Assembly: GCA_031213475.1 (NCBI GenBank)
Contig: JARUPZ010000023.1
Span: 7,582,157-7,646,156 of the forward strand
Source: Nereocystis luetkeana
Lineage: Eukaryota > Sar > Phaeophyceae > Laminariales > Laminariaceae
Length of the DNA: 64,000 nucleotides
Direction: 5' to 3'
Positions 1-14,300 of the stretch are shown here, piece by piece (the stretch's first letter is position 1; every line of letters starts with the position of its first letter). A program made the translations under genes and the position numbers. Under the pieces are notes generated by a model that had not been told where the DNA came from, ran no database searches, and saw only the letters and a program-made list of their open reading frames with translations.

Positions 1-326
1 TTCCTTGCATATGGATGGCAGCGTCGAGTTATTTGATTTGTTTTCCGGTGTGGCCACTTCCAGAGACAGCAATGGGGTTGCTATGTAACTGCCTCGTGGG
101 TGCCTTGCCATGAACACTACCAGGTACGTGATGCGATCCTTGTGCGGAGTAAAGGTTCTCCACCCAGCACAAACGATTTTTCCCTCGATCGCCAGCTGCG
201 GCGACCGCAAAAAAAAAAAAAAAACTCTATGACGTGTACTCTGGATTTCTACAGTAGCTCCCTTAGTGAGCGGCATGTTTTGCAGTGTCGTTCCCAATCG
301 ACGCCAACCCAACCTGTATTCCTGGT
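1..326 (-). mobile_element. Poly(C)-tailed element, 5' half (cut by window edge)
   Basis: Matches 63250-63560 over its whole length (shared blocks CCAGAGACAGCAATGGG, GTGCGGAGTAAAGGTTCT, CGACGCCAACCCAACC). Compared with that copy it carries a precise 7 bp insertion CCAGGTA at a TA near 115. A run of nine G follows at 335-343. Confidence 0.75.
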
Positions 327-3300
327 ATATTTATGGGGGGGGGTGGCTTTCTGGCCGCCCATGCTGAGGAACAGGGTTTGTGGGATTTTGTGTTCTGCCT
401 TTTTCGATGAAAAAATCTTCACCCCACCCCCCCTGGGATGTGCGGTAACTTCGGCTTTCGGTGTTGTCAGTTCTCGTACGGGAGGCTTTCCTTCTTCTAT
501 ACCAGTATCATTTTACTTTTCAGCCTAGTTCGTGGCACTGACGTTTCCCCCAATCTCCCTTTTTTGCAATAACAGTGATATGGCATTGCCCTAGAAGGCT
601 TGTAAAGGTCCAGGATTACCAATACGCGACGATTATCTCGTTTGATGTGAAGGCCCATTTGTATCGGAAACAGGGGTTCAGATCGAGGCACGGTGGAGCC
701 CACCCTTCAGACTTTTTACTGGAGCCCTATTAGTAGTTGGACAATAGAACGCTGTTCTGATGGCAAAGCCCCCAGCACACGTGAGTGAGTGATACAGCGA
801 GACCTGCTCAAAAGGCAAACCTGGAACGGGATACGTGTCTCCCAAGCAGCCTCCTCCTGGCAGTCCCGGTTGTTATGTTGAAGGGTGCTTCGTCTCGTAC
901 TACTCTAGCAGTCTAACGATGTTACCGACAGTTTTCCAAGGCGGAGGGTTTCGTTATGTATAGTCTACCACACGTAGGGGCCTTCGATGGACTTCTGCCG
1001 CCAATGGCACACACGTGCTATACCGGTGCCCAGATGGTGAGAGGCGAGGGCCAGTCCTGCTGCCGCGTCGCCGTCCTCGGAACAGGTCGTCTGGGGCTCT
1101 ACGTTTTCGTGTTGCATCTCCGAGATTTGATTGAATTGGCTGCGGCAACTCGTTCGTACCGTAAATCATTCTAGCCACGAGCCGGCGGCTGAACTTTTTT
1201 CATGAATAAGCTGATTCTCCGTTGAGCGCAGGATGGGCCCAGTACTTCTCTTCGGGGTTTAAATGGTATCATAGTAGGGGCCAGAGGCAGCCCGGGCGTC
1301 AGCTTGCCCTGGATTGTTCGTTCTGGCTTGGTCATGTAATAGCATCGCACTGGAAGCTTCAAAGGCCCAGGTTCCAGGAATTAGATATACGGGAAAGGGG
1401 TAAAGTAGTGCGTCCTCCCTTCCCGTTTTTCCGAATCCTAGAACCTAGGTTTTTGCAGGCTTCCAGGGCAAAATCACACCCACCCTGATGAGCCGTGTGT
1501 ATCAGTATGAGCATGTCAGTTTCGGGGGGCACACCACCTGTCCCACGAACTACTCGTAGAATATCAATCGAAGGTGCGGCCCCTCAATATCGACTTACTA
1601 CCTTTGTCCCTGCGAGGCTACGAAGTATCACAGGAATAATGCTAAAACGAAAAAACGGTAAGCTCAACCGTAGTGACAGAATCGGCAGACCCAGGGGCTA
1701 CCGCCCCAGCCGGGCGAAAATGTAACCCTGACACTGAAAACACACAACAAGCAAAATCCACGTCTACAGCGAGGGCGGGGGAGCTAAGATGCAGGTAGAA
1801 AACGGAACAACACGCCCTAACTACAGCACAGAAAGCCTTAATCACTATCACGCTACTTCAGATGTTACATGAGCAGGACGCCCCCAATGCAGTACGACAG
1901 CGACGATCCACAACCGTGTGGCAGCAAAGATAAGTTGTCTGGCTCTGCTGTGGATTGTGGAGATGGGGGGGGGAAGGAGGTGGGGTTGCCTGGCGTGTTC
2001 GGTGGTTGGAAGAGAAAATTTTACGGCTCTCCTTGAGATCGAATTCACCCCGTCCTTGGCCATCATCGGTCGCAAACCGGAGATTATCCGGCAGACTTTC
2101 ACTCGGCATCTATCTGCTGTGTGTCATTCCAAAACACCAAACCGTAGAGCTGTGATTTGGCACAACTAAAGTAACCAAAATCAATCAGCAGTTATTTGTC
2201 GGACTAATGGATAGTCGTTTCCCGAAGGTGTCGGCTTTCCGATTGGTTGGGTTTCCACACGTGTAGGAAGTATTGTGGAATGCGGGATACATATTTCTTC
2301 ATTTTTTAGGGGGGGCGGGGCCCCCTCGACCCGCGAGGGCTGTTTTGGCTGGCTTAACTCGCCCACCTCAAGTCGGCAGGTCGACTGGCCCTCAGCTGGC
2401 CCCGCCAGCCGACTAGCCAACTACAGTCAGCTAGTTGGCTAAGGGTACCCTACCGATTAGATAATAGTCGTGAAATCCCGCCCACTCGCAGCTCTTCTAC
2501 CGAATTGCACACCATAACGCGAACAATGTGTATTTCAAATAATAAAAAGCCAACGGAAGGGCGGCGGAACAGACCAGGCAGCGTTCCCTATTGTCAGCAG
2601 ACAGATGCGCAGGGTGTAATATATTTACGTTCGGTGGCTCACAAGAGAGTCCAGCATTCTCAAAGTCACTTCCAGGGTACCTCCGCGAGAAAAATATCGC
2701 CGCCGCAAGGAAATTCGGAGACTCGACTCCCTGACCTAGAGCTCTCCGAGCGGGAGGCCGAAGACCGTGCCCGCGTGCGCTCACCCTTCGCGGCCCCGAC
2801 GATCAGAGTCGATGTATCAACCATTGTAGTTGCATCTACCGGGATATTTAGCCACTAGTGGGAATAGTGGGACCACGGTTTAATTTTTGGCAAGATGACA
2901 TTTGAACAGGCACAGTGGTATTCCCGTACAGCTCTCTGTGCAATGTGTGGTTCTTCAGATATTAAATATTATGTCGGTGACTATCGGCCAGTCGGAAGAG
3001 TAGGCTGAAGCCCGCAGCAACGACGAGACGCCATGCGCCACCCCCCCCCCCCCGCCTCCCCCACATTCCAATACAGCCTCCTCCAAGGCGAACCCACCAC
3101 CTCTCGTAATCACACACCCTCGCTCCCCCCCCGTTCGAAACAATCTCTTTTCCTGAGCCGCCTGTACCACACCCATGCATTATTGTCTACTGGAGGATAA
3201 AGTGTGATAATCGGGGAATTCGGTGTGGCCCCCAAGTGGTTCCAGTGCTATAAGAAGGAATGCATCATACCATTGCGGTTGTCTTCCTTCTCACTACTTA

Positions 3301-6290
3301 CAGCGTTTGGGCTACTCGGGTGAGTGGCTCAGTACCTCACTCGAAATTGGACCTGGAAACAGTGTGTTGGTGCAGCCTATCATAGCAAACGAACCCATAG
3401 CTGTGCATATCGCGAACCAAAAATCCCCGAAACCTTATGGCCGCGAAACTGAATAGGCTATAGTTACTCGGCCGAGTGGCTCAGCGCGGTTGCAAAGCAA
3501 GGACCTTAAAGTGACCCCCCCCTTACGCAGCACCAGTCTGCGCCGGCCTGAGTTGGCTTTCATGATGAGGGCATATGCCTAGAAGAGGTCGGCCAAGCAA
3601 GTCGCAATGCGAAACCTATTTGCACCTCATGTTCGGAGATCGTCAGGGCGTTATACTGATCTTTAGCTCGGATTATAAATATAGTGTACCAATGTCCGGC
3701 GTTCTTCATGATATGCAAGACGTTTTTGTACTCAGGTGCACGACGATGCTGGAATAAATGGCAATACTATCCTCATGGAAGAAGCGGACTTAAGTTTATA
3801 CAGGCCCACAGTTTCTCTCTACCACAGATTATCCCGATGAAGTAATCACGCTGTTGAGCTGGATGCCAAGCTCGCGAGAAAAAAACATGGCCTGTGGGAA
3901 CACGATAGAACACTCGTTATCTCGCATCACGACTCCAAACCTGAAAGTTGGCACTCAAGAAAAAAGTGCTGTGTTCGCTACACGACTGAACAGTGCCTGT
4001 CTAAGGGGACACGGCGTAGACAGGTACGGTACCTCTACACGGCGATACACCCTATATTATACTTCGAAGTAGATAAGTGCTACCAGTATTCGGCTATTAG
4101 GCAAGTTCGACTCCAAGCCGCTGGCCACTACAGACAGGTAGCCTTAAAACGGTACTACCACTCACTGTTGTATTGACAATCAACTCTATCTAATAAGAAC
4201 CTATTGTAGAATGATGTACTACTGTAGTTCATCGTTGGAGTCTGCATAATACATGGACCACACCTGTCAAGAAAAAAATATCCTACCGGTCCCCCAATTT
4301 TCACGCACTGGGCATCGTCGCTCAAACCCAGTTTCACGTCACGTTCAAACCAAAGCGCCTCCCGCACCGCCTTCCAACCCCTTCTCCCCTTCCTTGTGAT
4401 ATGTCCAACGATGCGGAGTGTGTAATATTCAGAACGGTAGCACGAAAAAGTGCCGCTTGCAGACTACCAGGTAAGTAAGGTAATGCACCACCCACTACAA
4501 AAAACTGGGCACCGCCGTGGCACTGGCAACAAACCCAGGCAGGTCGATCCGCCCGCAAGATTTATCCAACGATGGTGATGGGTGATAGAAGATCATAATA
4601 GAATCTTAGATGACAGGCCATAAAAAAAGGTCAAGATCGCGTCACCTTCAGTTTCAACTGGGGTAACTCAGCCTCCCGCGTTGACTCGCGAGGAAAACCA
4701 AAATGGCGCCGGGTAATCACGCGGTCCGTCGGGGCTAGTGTTATTGAACACAACACTTCACTTTGCCGCGTTCACTGGCGTTTCCGACTATCGGCCACGT
4801 TTTGTGCATGCTGCATTAAACGTACGATATCTGCTTTTGTAAGTAGATTGTCGGTGGTGTCTTTGGTGCGGATGTTTGGTTTGAGGTTGCTGAGCATGTG
4901 ACGGGGTTGTCAGTGAGAGCCAGCACAGCCTTCGGGATATTTTTTTCGTTGTGCGCAAACGAGATGATCTACAGTAGGAATGTTGTCTGCTTGCTGAGGT
5001 CGTAGAGTACTGTGTTGATGAGAGGTGCAGGCAGACCGAACTCATGATGACGCTAAACAAAATAATCGGGGTCACTGTTGGCGATTGCCAAGTGCGAGTT
5101 GAAGGTTGTGCTTCGCGGCTTATACGCATCGACCGGGGGCATGGCTTCCGGGTCTAGAGCGTTGCGTCATTAAACTCACAGTATGGCCACCTTTTCTGTA
5201 CCCGATGTACTGCAGTTACTGTGACCGTGTAGCTTTCTCCCCTGTCAATGTCGACGTCAAGAAGGGGGGTGTTGTTTTTAGCTGTTTGTCCACGGCTTCC
5301 AGACTGCAGCTGTTGACAGCTCTACGCAACAGGGGTTGGTATTTCTGCCATTCAAAAACCTACTCCCATGTCATGCACACGTTGCCGAACGAAACACCCG
5401 ACAACACGCGCCGCGTGCCCACATAGCCTTCTTTAGCGCTATGCGGGTCTGTGCGTCTAACATTCGCCAGCAGCCTGCACCGTTTAGCCACCACAGCCTC
5501 TGGCCACGACCAGCTGGGACACTGCGATCTGGCTGTCGGCCGTCAGCGGCGCTCGTAGGGGCCGGGGCGCAAAACAAAGCATCCCCACAGTCTCCTTACC
5601 GGAACGCGACATTCGACGCTTCTGGCGCGCCTAGGAAAGTCCTAATTTTGAATCACCCACGTATTGGTATGTTCACAACTTGATCTGTAACACGGTGACT
5701 ACCAGTCGCCAGAATCTCTAAACGGAACGTTTCTCGAGCCGCCGTACAATTATAGTGCTACTGTGGCCCGATCACAGGAGACGTATTTCTGACAACCCCT
5801 CGACAATTATGCGGCGACCCTGGAAAGTTCGTAGCAATGTCTCTGTAGAAGTACGAGTACGAAGCGGCACAGCTTCAGATGGCGATGATTTCAGCAGCTC
5901 TACGGGGAAGCAGATGTCGTTCTTCCCAGCATCAACTCCAAATGAATGACGATGGTCGTGGTAGCTCTGCGGAGTGACTCGCAGCGTGTCTCCACATAAG
6001 TACGAGTACGTAGAAGATATTGCTTCAGACGCACCGTAGTATTTACTCGATAGAACCGCTGGACCACAGCTCTACGTTGAGCGCCGAACACGTCGAGGCT
6101 CGTAACCTGTTGTCGGAGTGTCCGTTTGTGGCAGTGTGATGGACGTGCTATGAACAGGTCAGAAGCTTTGAGCGATTCGCTTTTATAAAAATTAAGTGCA
6201 ATAACTATACAATATTTATTGGTTCTATGATACACGAATCAGTCATTTGCGATACTAAAATCGATATGTATCGCGGTTCTCAGATGCACT
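327..6290. other. Gene-free stretch 3' of GNAT, no exon recognised
   Basis: Open frames here are short and match no family I know. A piece of the ~200 bp dispersed family D is near 505-540 (TTTTACTTTTCAGCCTA). G/C runs occur at 335, 1960, 3041 and 3516. Two copies of a GAGTGGCTCAG block lie near 3313 and 3474. The rest shows nothing I can name. Confidence 0.5.
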
Positions 6291-6299
6291 TCGTACATA

Positions 6300-6545
6300 G
6301 TTATATAGTTTCTTTGTTTTTCCCATCCCGTCCACGTTTTGTCTTCGCACTTGTTTCTCTAGCTCCTTCCCTTTCGTAACTCAGACCCGGGGTCACATTA
6401 GCAAGCGCCCGCCTCCCCTCCCCGCTACGGTGCGTGCCTTTAGTTCTATCTCGAGAAGAATTCAGTATTTTCTTCCCTCGTCGACTCGCGTGAGAATAGT
6501 TGGAGAAAAATCAGTCCTTTCTTCCCTCGTCGACTCGCATAGGAA
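6300..6545 (+). repeat. Dispersed family H, copy 1
   Basis: Shares GGGGTCACAT, AGCAAGC, a CCTCCCCTCCCC tract, a GTGCCTT block and CTTCCCTCGTCGACTCGC with copies at 11890-12075 (inverted) and 12275-12530. Its end holds a ~55 bp tandem duplication of TTCTTCCCTCGTCGACTCGC. Confidence 0.5.
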
Positions 6546-8129
6546 TAGCTAGATGCGGGAAAAACACTTCAGTATGGAGAAACAATACCTACCACTCTGG
6601 ACGGAAGAAGTTTATGGACCGCTTGGTGTTCACATTAATGTACCGACGGTCCTATCTTGCCGCTCAGAGTGGTGCCATGTGTGCACCAGTCCCTTTCCGG
6701 GATGCAGGGATCTTTCTCCTGGGGATATATAGGACGCTATCTTGAGCGTCTCCGTATTGTCTCGGGCTTCGAGAGGCACAACATCGGGGGGGGGGGGGGG
6801 GGGGGGCTGCCACAGACAGCCTTTCTGTAACACCTGTCCCCGATGTCCATCACGCCCAACTAATGCTAATCAGAACCGTTCTATTTAACACAAGTATGCT
6901 ACCTGGTATACATGTACTTCACCGTCTGCTCCCACTCCCTGTCGCACTTAACAACAGTAGCCCATTCTGAAGAGTCGCGGATGAAGATCCCACGACAGTG
7001 CAAGGACGGCAAATAGAACATAGGGAAAATCCGGAAATGGATCCGACATGCGGCTCTTCAAAACTGCAATAATAACGAAAACAAGGCGATATGTCTACGT
7101 ACCTTACACCTCGTCATGAGCCTAAAACGCCTCTCCTAGGAGATATACACCCTGTTTGATACAGGAAGGGAATGGTAGGGGGCGGCTATGTACGTACCCG
7201 AACTGTCCTTGCATTGATGGTGATGCTCGAACTATATTATGCCAGGGAGCTGCTGTGTCTACAACTGAACTGCAAGGAGTAAAGCACTGAGAAAAAACAG
7301 ACTAGACTGCAAACGAGATCCACAGGGTTGAACCTCATGAGAGAGATAGCGTACGCGACATCGACACCGAATATGGCGATACTCCCTGGGACGCAGGGAT
7401 ATCGACTGCGATGTTTTTCGGTTGGGGACAGATGACGCTCTCTTTAATCCCTCGGTTTTACGTTGGGGTCGAGAACCGAGGGAGCGCGGGGGGCAGCCAC
7501 AGAAAGCCTGAAGCCCTCTGCTTCCGATACCAACCGTACTTGGTCAACGCCAAACACAATCATTCCATACTCAAGGCTACTCCAGACCTGGTTCACCGAT
7601 CAACTCTCACGTCCACAGCACTTCAAAACGCATGAAAACTCCAATTGAGTACAAATATACAAATAACAAGGACTATAAAACTACGGCAAACTTCAGAATA
7701 AAAGAGCTTTCTTTCAATATCGTCAGAGCAATGTGCCACTCACGACTGCTTGTGAAAATTTTGATGAATCGCCGTCGTGGGGGTAACATATGGTACAGCA
7801 GTGCGCCGAGGCGTCTCTTAATGTGATGTGATCGGCGAACAGGTACCGTCTTCGACGTCTAAGCATCTAGCTCGAGACTATCATTTTCGGCAAGCTTAAG
7901 GAAGGGAGCCTAAGGAAGGGAGCAAGCCGAAGGGCGATTGGGCGCATTCACCACGAACTAGATCCGAGCTTGCGCAGAGCTGCAGGCTGGTAATCGTACA
8001 TGTGTATTCCAGCCAGCAGAAGGGCAGAGCACGAGATCCCGCATCTCGTCCCCCCACCACTTCGCTGGGTAAGCAACCTACACTGGCGGTTTTCCATAAT
8101 ATACTAAACACCAGGAAACATTAGATGCT
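6546..8129. other. Gene-free stretch with a G20 homopolymer
   Basis: Holds a G run at 6787-6806 and a duplicated 13 bp block GGAAGGGAGC(C/A)TAAG near 7900. I see no exon or known repeat here. Confidence 0.4.
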
Positions 8130-8326
8130 TCACGAGATGGTCTTGGTCATCTGCTGAAGTTTTACGTCAAGCCCCTCTCTGACGTATCCAGAACAGGGAA
8201 ACGGGAGAATTTTCCCCATCTCGTAGCCCTGGGTCTTGTACCAGGCACACAATCGTGGGGAAATACTCAGGACTACAATTTCCAGGACAATGTCCTTACG
8301 CCCTAGTTCTCTTCGACAACATTTTT
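8130..8326 (-). CDS. GNAT exon 3 (residues 159-222), C-terminal strands
   Basis: Encodes KCCRRELGRKDIVLEIVVLS, then WYKTQGYEMG and a PFP turn, the usual end of a GNAT domain, and stops with TGA at 8132-8130. The acceptor is GCGTCGTGCAG/AAAAATG. The first two bases complete Glu158 with the G of exon 2. Confidence 0.78.
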
Positions 8327-11300
8327 CTGCACGACGCAGCACGCAATGGGGGCAGGGACCAAGCGGGAGATAAAATCGTGATCAGCATGTACCGAGCGGT
8401 CGATCAAGAGAACAGCAATTGACATCTTAGAGATCTCACGTACCTGGTATAGGATATCGATCGAGTCCCCGCACAACCACGGTATGGCCTCAGCCTCATA
8501 CCACGATGTCCGGAAAGATAAAACCGTTTTGGCATTAATGGCCCGTACTTATCCGGACACAATGGTATGCTACAAATAGATACTACGAGCGAAATCTGAC
8601 ACGAGGGCATCAACACAGGGACGTCGAGGGTACCGCTTCGCCCGGCGCGCGGTTCATGCCGTACCAGGTACCAGTTTGCGCATAGCAGACAGATGAGCCG
8701 GTGTCCGGGGGAGTGCGAGAAAGACGGTTTCCGATTACCCATACCACCTACCAGGGTACCTGGTATGATTCGACGATTATGTGTAACGTTCAATGTTCCT
8801 CTCGTGTCGTCAACACCGAGCACATCTTCCCGATGCCAGCTCACAGCTGGAGGCTCCGTCTGCAATGGTCAGGCCGTATCGTGGCGAACAGGGGACATCG
8901 GCGTGGATATCGGTTGCGTACATTCCTGGCGCCAACCGATTTGACTAAATAATTTTTGTTTTGCTTCTAGACGAAAATTATGCCCACACACTCAAAAGCA
9001 TGGAAACATTTACTGTATTCGACACAGTCTCCAGGACGGCAGCAGCAGCAGCAGGCTGGGGGACGACGACTTCGCTTGCCACAGCAGCTGCGCTCAAAAA
9101 CCACCGACACAGGGGGGATGAACTCAACGAACAGCCCGAGGATACCTGGCAAGGTTGCTTCTGGTCGTTGTGGCAACAGCGCAACCGTTGAAAATCCGAT
9201 TTTTCGGTCGTACGACGGTAGTGGTTGTTTTTGCCCATTCTAATCCGTACGATGTTTTCGTCGGAACTTAAGGCCCGTCGCCCCACAGTCGTGCCCCTCC
9301 CCCGCTCCCCCTCTCCCCTCCTCACCACGGCGTTCACCTTCGTTGTTACGCGTGCCTGCGCGATGGGGTCTGCAATTCCACTTTTAGCAGACTCCCGGCG
9401 TCAAGGTGTGCTTTTTCACGTCACTGCTAATGCACCATGCTCCTGTCCCGATTGAGAGAACGTGGACAACAAAAGAAGAAAGGGCCCGAGCGGGAGCCGA
9501 ACCGAGGACCCCCACTGATCAAGCAAAAACTCGTGCTTGTTAAAACCTCTTGAAAAAACAGCAGTAAATTGCGAGCGGTCTCGAGTCTATAAATAGCTAT
9601 CATCGAAAAAAAAAGAAGGGGTTTAAAAACGCCTTTAGAACTGCACCCCACGTTTTTGGGTGGTAAATTACTTGGAATTAGTGGGGGATAAGATTTTCAG
9701 CATAAGGAGCACGCTTATGGATGATCCAGCACGGAAAAACAACAACAACAACAACAACACCTGCGGCGGATGTAAGAAGCGTCCCGATTCCCCGTCCTGA
9801 GTAACGATTCGGCACGCTGAGCATGCCGAAGTGCGCATTGACCCCCGGGTCCTCGCTAACGCTCGTCCCCGACCAAGTCACGTGGACGCAGCCCACCACT
9901 ACAGAAGAGCCGTCAACGTTCTTTTCCTCAGCCACCAAGAAGGCTTTGCAGGGCTGCTCAATTAAAGTCGCCACTATTGTCCTCGAAAACAGGCAGGGGC
10001 GGGGGGGGGGGTGGGCGGCGCGAAAGGGGCTATAGGTGAGCAGAACCTCGAGATGCCGAGTAATACCTTAATGTGTGCCCATGTTAATACATGCAATGCC
10101 GACAGGTATACTTCGAAGTATATATATATATATACATCGCTGAACATGTTAAAACTGACACTTTTTTTTCATGGCATGAGCGTCTGGCGAATTGATATCC
10201 GGCGGGTTATCCCCTTTAGAAGTGCGGTCCCGATTTGGGGGCAATCCAGTCAAATTCTAAGTGGTTTGTCCCCAAAACGGGACCGCGGTACTATAAGGGT
10301 CAAGAAGAAAACGAAAAACGAAACACTCGGTGTGCCTTTTTTGCTCGTGTCGCCGAAAAGGCATGCGCGCGAGTTGCCACGCGAGTTGGCGAAAACCGGA
10401 TGAAAGCCGACGAGCAGTGGGGATGCTGAACCCTATGCCCAATAAACACCAAGGCAAATACATACCAGGTATATGATACATATGCCACGGGGGGGCGAAA
10501 GGAAGACACCTACCTGTGACCACGGTCTGTTCAGAAGGTCGTTGGGCGTCAAGGCCTCTGCGAATAAAGCTGGAAAGTAAAAGGGACGATCTCCCCTTAA
10601 AAAACAACATAGTCATCAGACTACTTACTGTATGTAGTGCTCCGTGAGCGCGTTGGAACAATGCACGTTTGCGAGACCTATGCGAGACTACAGCGATGTT
10701 AAACTGCAAGGATATATTGCCGTATCATGCCATAGCAAGCGCGCGATGGAGAAGCTGGGAGCACCCGAAGCACAAAGCACGAGCCCAAATACCGCTGATA
10801 CTCGTACGCCTTACGTATAGGCGGGCAAATAGGTGTCCTGCACTGGACATTGGTCGATCGGAACTGCTGTTAATACGAGCATACCAGGTACCAGGTACCA
10901 GGTATTGTATGATGATTAGTAAGGGGTAACGAGGCCTCGCGGTTATCTCGCCGTATCCTACCGCTAGGCCAAAACCCGTACCTGGTTTTTTTTTTCAGGA
11001 TCATGAACGTAATACCAGGTAGTCCCTACTGTACGTCACTACTGCTACGTACTTGATGCTAAGGAGGCGCGGTGGGCAGATCGTTCCTTCTAAACCGGAG
11101 CAACACACTGCTACCGGGTGCGTACGTAAACAGCAGTGCTACCAGGGACCAATACATGCCCAGGGCGGGCAATAGTCGGGACGAAGCCCGGCGAGGAGAA
11201 CCCACAGGACGGGACAGGTCGACAATAAACTGGTGCCTATCAGTGTCTAGTACACAACCTCCAAGAGCTCCACAAGCCAACGAGGGGTCCACGGAAAACT

Positions 11301-14300
11301 CCTCGTTGATGTTGTGGACAACAGCAACAACAGTAGCAGCGAGGGATGGGGCGAGTGGTCACGAGGGGTCGTGAAAGAAGCTGAAAAGTTCAAGGACGTG
11401 TACAATAGTTGGCTTGAGGGGGGACCAGTTGCTGGGAATGATGAGGATGGGTGGGCGGGGGGTGGCGAGATGCCGAGCCTTGCGAGAGAGAGAGGCAGAT
11501 GAAGTATTTCCTGTAGGCCAGTACGTGAGTAGTCGTAGTAGTAAGGGGGGAGGAGGGTGGCGTCGCGAAAACAGAAAAATTGTGCCGCAGCCGGAGAGGC
11601 GAGGAAGAAAAGGATGATGGCAAGAAGACCGTGTGGCAAGGCTCCAATTTGACTTCGAATGAAATAATGGAATCGACGCTTGTTCATGTCGTCGTTAGGT
11701 ATGATACCCTATCCCACATCGGTATTCAACAGTATGCACCCGATGGATGAATTCGGATAGCTGTGGAGGTCAGATTCGCAGATGGATGCGAAGATGGAGA
11801 AGATGCGAATGATGCTTTGAACTTCCACGAGCACCTCGATGTGTTCTCCTTCCCTCTTATGTTGCGTGCCAGCATTTGAATAATAGCAAGGAATTAACTG
11901 CGACCGAGAGCGCGTAGGGTGGGTAGGCCCAATTCGCTGCGAGTCGGCGAAGGAAGGAATGGCTGAAGTCTTCTCGCGGTATAGATGAAGGCACAAACCG
12001 TATTGGGGAGAGGGGAGGGGAGCTTGCTAAGTGACCCGGGATCTGAGTCACGACTATGAGAGGAGGGAGAGAGAAAAAATGATGGCGAAGACAGCAAATG
12101 GGAAGAAGAAGAAGAAGAAGAAGAAGAAGAAGAAGAAGCAGAAAAAGAAGAAGAAGAAGGAGAAGAAGGAGAAGAAGAAGTGTCACAACAAATGACAACG
12201 ATATCTTACGTACGAAATGCGGTGCTCATCAAAGATACCCACAGCACACTTGAGGTTCGTACGAATTGACTATTTTTCCTTCTTTTTTTTTCCTCTTCCC
12301 ACCTACTGTCTCCGCCCTGCTTTTCTCTCTCCCTCATATGAATAGTATGAGTACTGGTACCAGGTAATAGTCGGGAATCAGATGCGGGGTCACATAGCAG
12401 GCTCTTCTTCTCTCCTCCCCTCTCCCCACACTACGTACGGTTTGTGTCTTGTTGCAATATATATTATATCACAAGAATACTTTACCCCTTATCCTCCCGT
12501 CGAATCGCGTCGAATCGCGCCTCTATGATGCGTACTGAGGTATGTGTTAACTTCTAGAACCGCAGTCCCGATTTGGGGACAAACTACTTGAAATTTGAAT
12601 GGATTGTCCCCCAAAATGAGACTGCAGTTCTAAAAGGGTTAACAGACATACCGCCGTATCATACCATATAAATATCCAATTACGTGTGCTACGATACGTA
12701 TAAAGAAGAAAAAAACGAAGCCGTGACCTATGCCAATGGGACAGCGAAGTTTCAATAAAAAGTTTGAATTTCAAAGATACCCGCCAAAAAAAATCAGAAC
12801 ACGCTTCCTATGGGCCACGTAAAAACAAAAAAAAAGTTTCCAACTTTTGGAAAAGCCCGAAAAAAGCAAATCTGGGGCCGATGTTGGGCCAACATCGGCT
12901 TGAGAAAAACTCAGGCCGATCTTTGGTTCGAAGCGGCGAGATTCCGAGTCCTCGACAGACATCGATCAACAAAACCAACGATTGCGTCATGAATTCTGAA
13001 CGGAGTGCGCTCGTTAGGGGCTCCGACCCACCCTAGGGTCACCGTCTTCACACCATGGCCGGTGCCATGTGGCCGGAGCTGACCAGGCGTACGATGAAAG
13101 AAAAATTGGCCGCTGGTTTGCACAAAACAGAAGACAAAACTTCTCCATCCGTCTCGAATGGCAAAAAATAGACTTTTTTTCAGGTTTGGGAGGATACCGT
13201 AGGACGCCGCCGGCAAGCTCTCGCGCCCTAGACCATGGATCCACCTGATATCTTCAAGGCCGTCATCTATGTTCGTTGGCCTTGCCAGATACCGAGCGGG
13301 TTGGCCGTGGGCTGAGTCTATGTTCAGATCGAGCGTCGATCGTCGCACGAGCTGGTTTCGATCACCGTGTTGACAATTTGCAACCAGAAAAACACAAATT
13401 GCGCCGCCTGCAGCCGTTGGGGGAAAAAAAAGAAAAAATCAAACATTTTTCTCTTTTTTCCCCACAGCGGAGGTACAAGAATTTTTTCGGCTGTTTTTTT
13501 AAAGCAACATATTGGAAAAATAACTTTTGAACTTCGCGTTTCCATTGATTGGCATAATAGGTCTGAGATCGAAAAATTGCTCACAACTCATCTTTGCGAG
13601 CTTGGTGTGACAATTCGATCGCGCGTTCTAACGGAGTGTGTAGCTTTCTCGAGCTGTCTACTCGTACAAATTCTTATTATGCTTGTCATCCGACAATGTG
13701 TAGTGTTGTTCTAAAAAAAGACTATTAATAATCGACGAAAAACAATGAGGGAAGCGAAGGAGAGCAAAAAGCAAAAGCAGATATTTAATATTACGGGGGT
13801 CATAGTAACTAGGACCAAATATTGTTAATAATAGTAAAAAAAAGGTAAATATATAGGTTATTGTGTTTGTCGTAGGTCCTACGTACTATGGTCCCCCGTA
13901 ATAGCAACAAAGCAACAAAGCAAAACGCAAGAACAAACAGAGACACAAAGAGGGGCAAACGGGAAAGAAGGAAAGAGGAAAAGAAGGGACAAAAAAAAGA
14001 CAAAAAACGGGCGGGGGGGAAAAGATAATACGAAATGCAGGAACTGGTGTCTACAGACACGCAAAGTTGCCCGGGTGGCACCATGCTAGTTACTTGGATC
14101 CCAAAGAAGGGAGCGCATCATGACGATGATGACCATACCCAGACTCAGTCTGTTGGGCAGACCGCCCCCCTCCCCTCCTTCCCCACTCCCCCCCCCCCAC
14201 ATCCCCACTCCCCCCCCCCCCCCCCATCCCCCCTCTGCCCGCTCGTCCCCCTTTCGCCCCCCTCTTCCCTGCCATTCTGCGCACGTGCGTTGGCGCCAAC

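Noticed and set aside
3468-3540. tRNA-like start GGCCGAGTGGCTCAGCGCGG
   Set aside because: It resembles an A box, but no B box (GGTTCRANNCC) or closing acceptor stem follows, and a similar GAGTGGCTCAG block at 3313 also lacks one.
4788-5577. Possible retroelement coding region
   Set aside because: Frames on both strands were read for RT, integrase or capsid motifs; none could be supported.
9470-9545. Minus-strand GGTTCGGCTCCCGC as a tRNA B box
   Set aside because: The T arm and acceptor stem do not fold, and no A box stands at the right distance.
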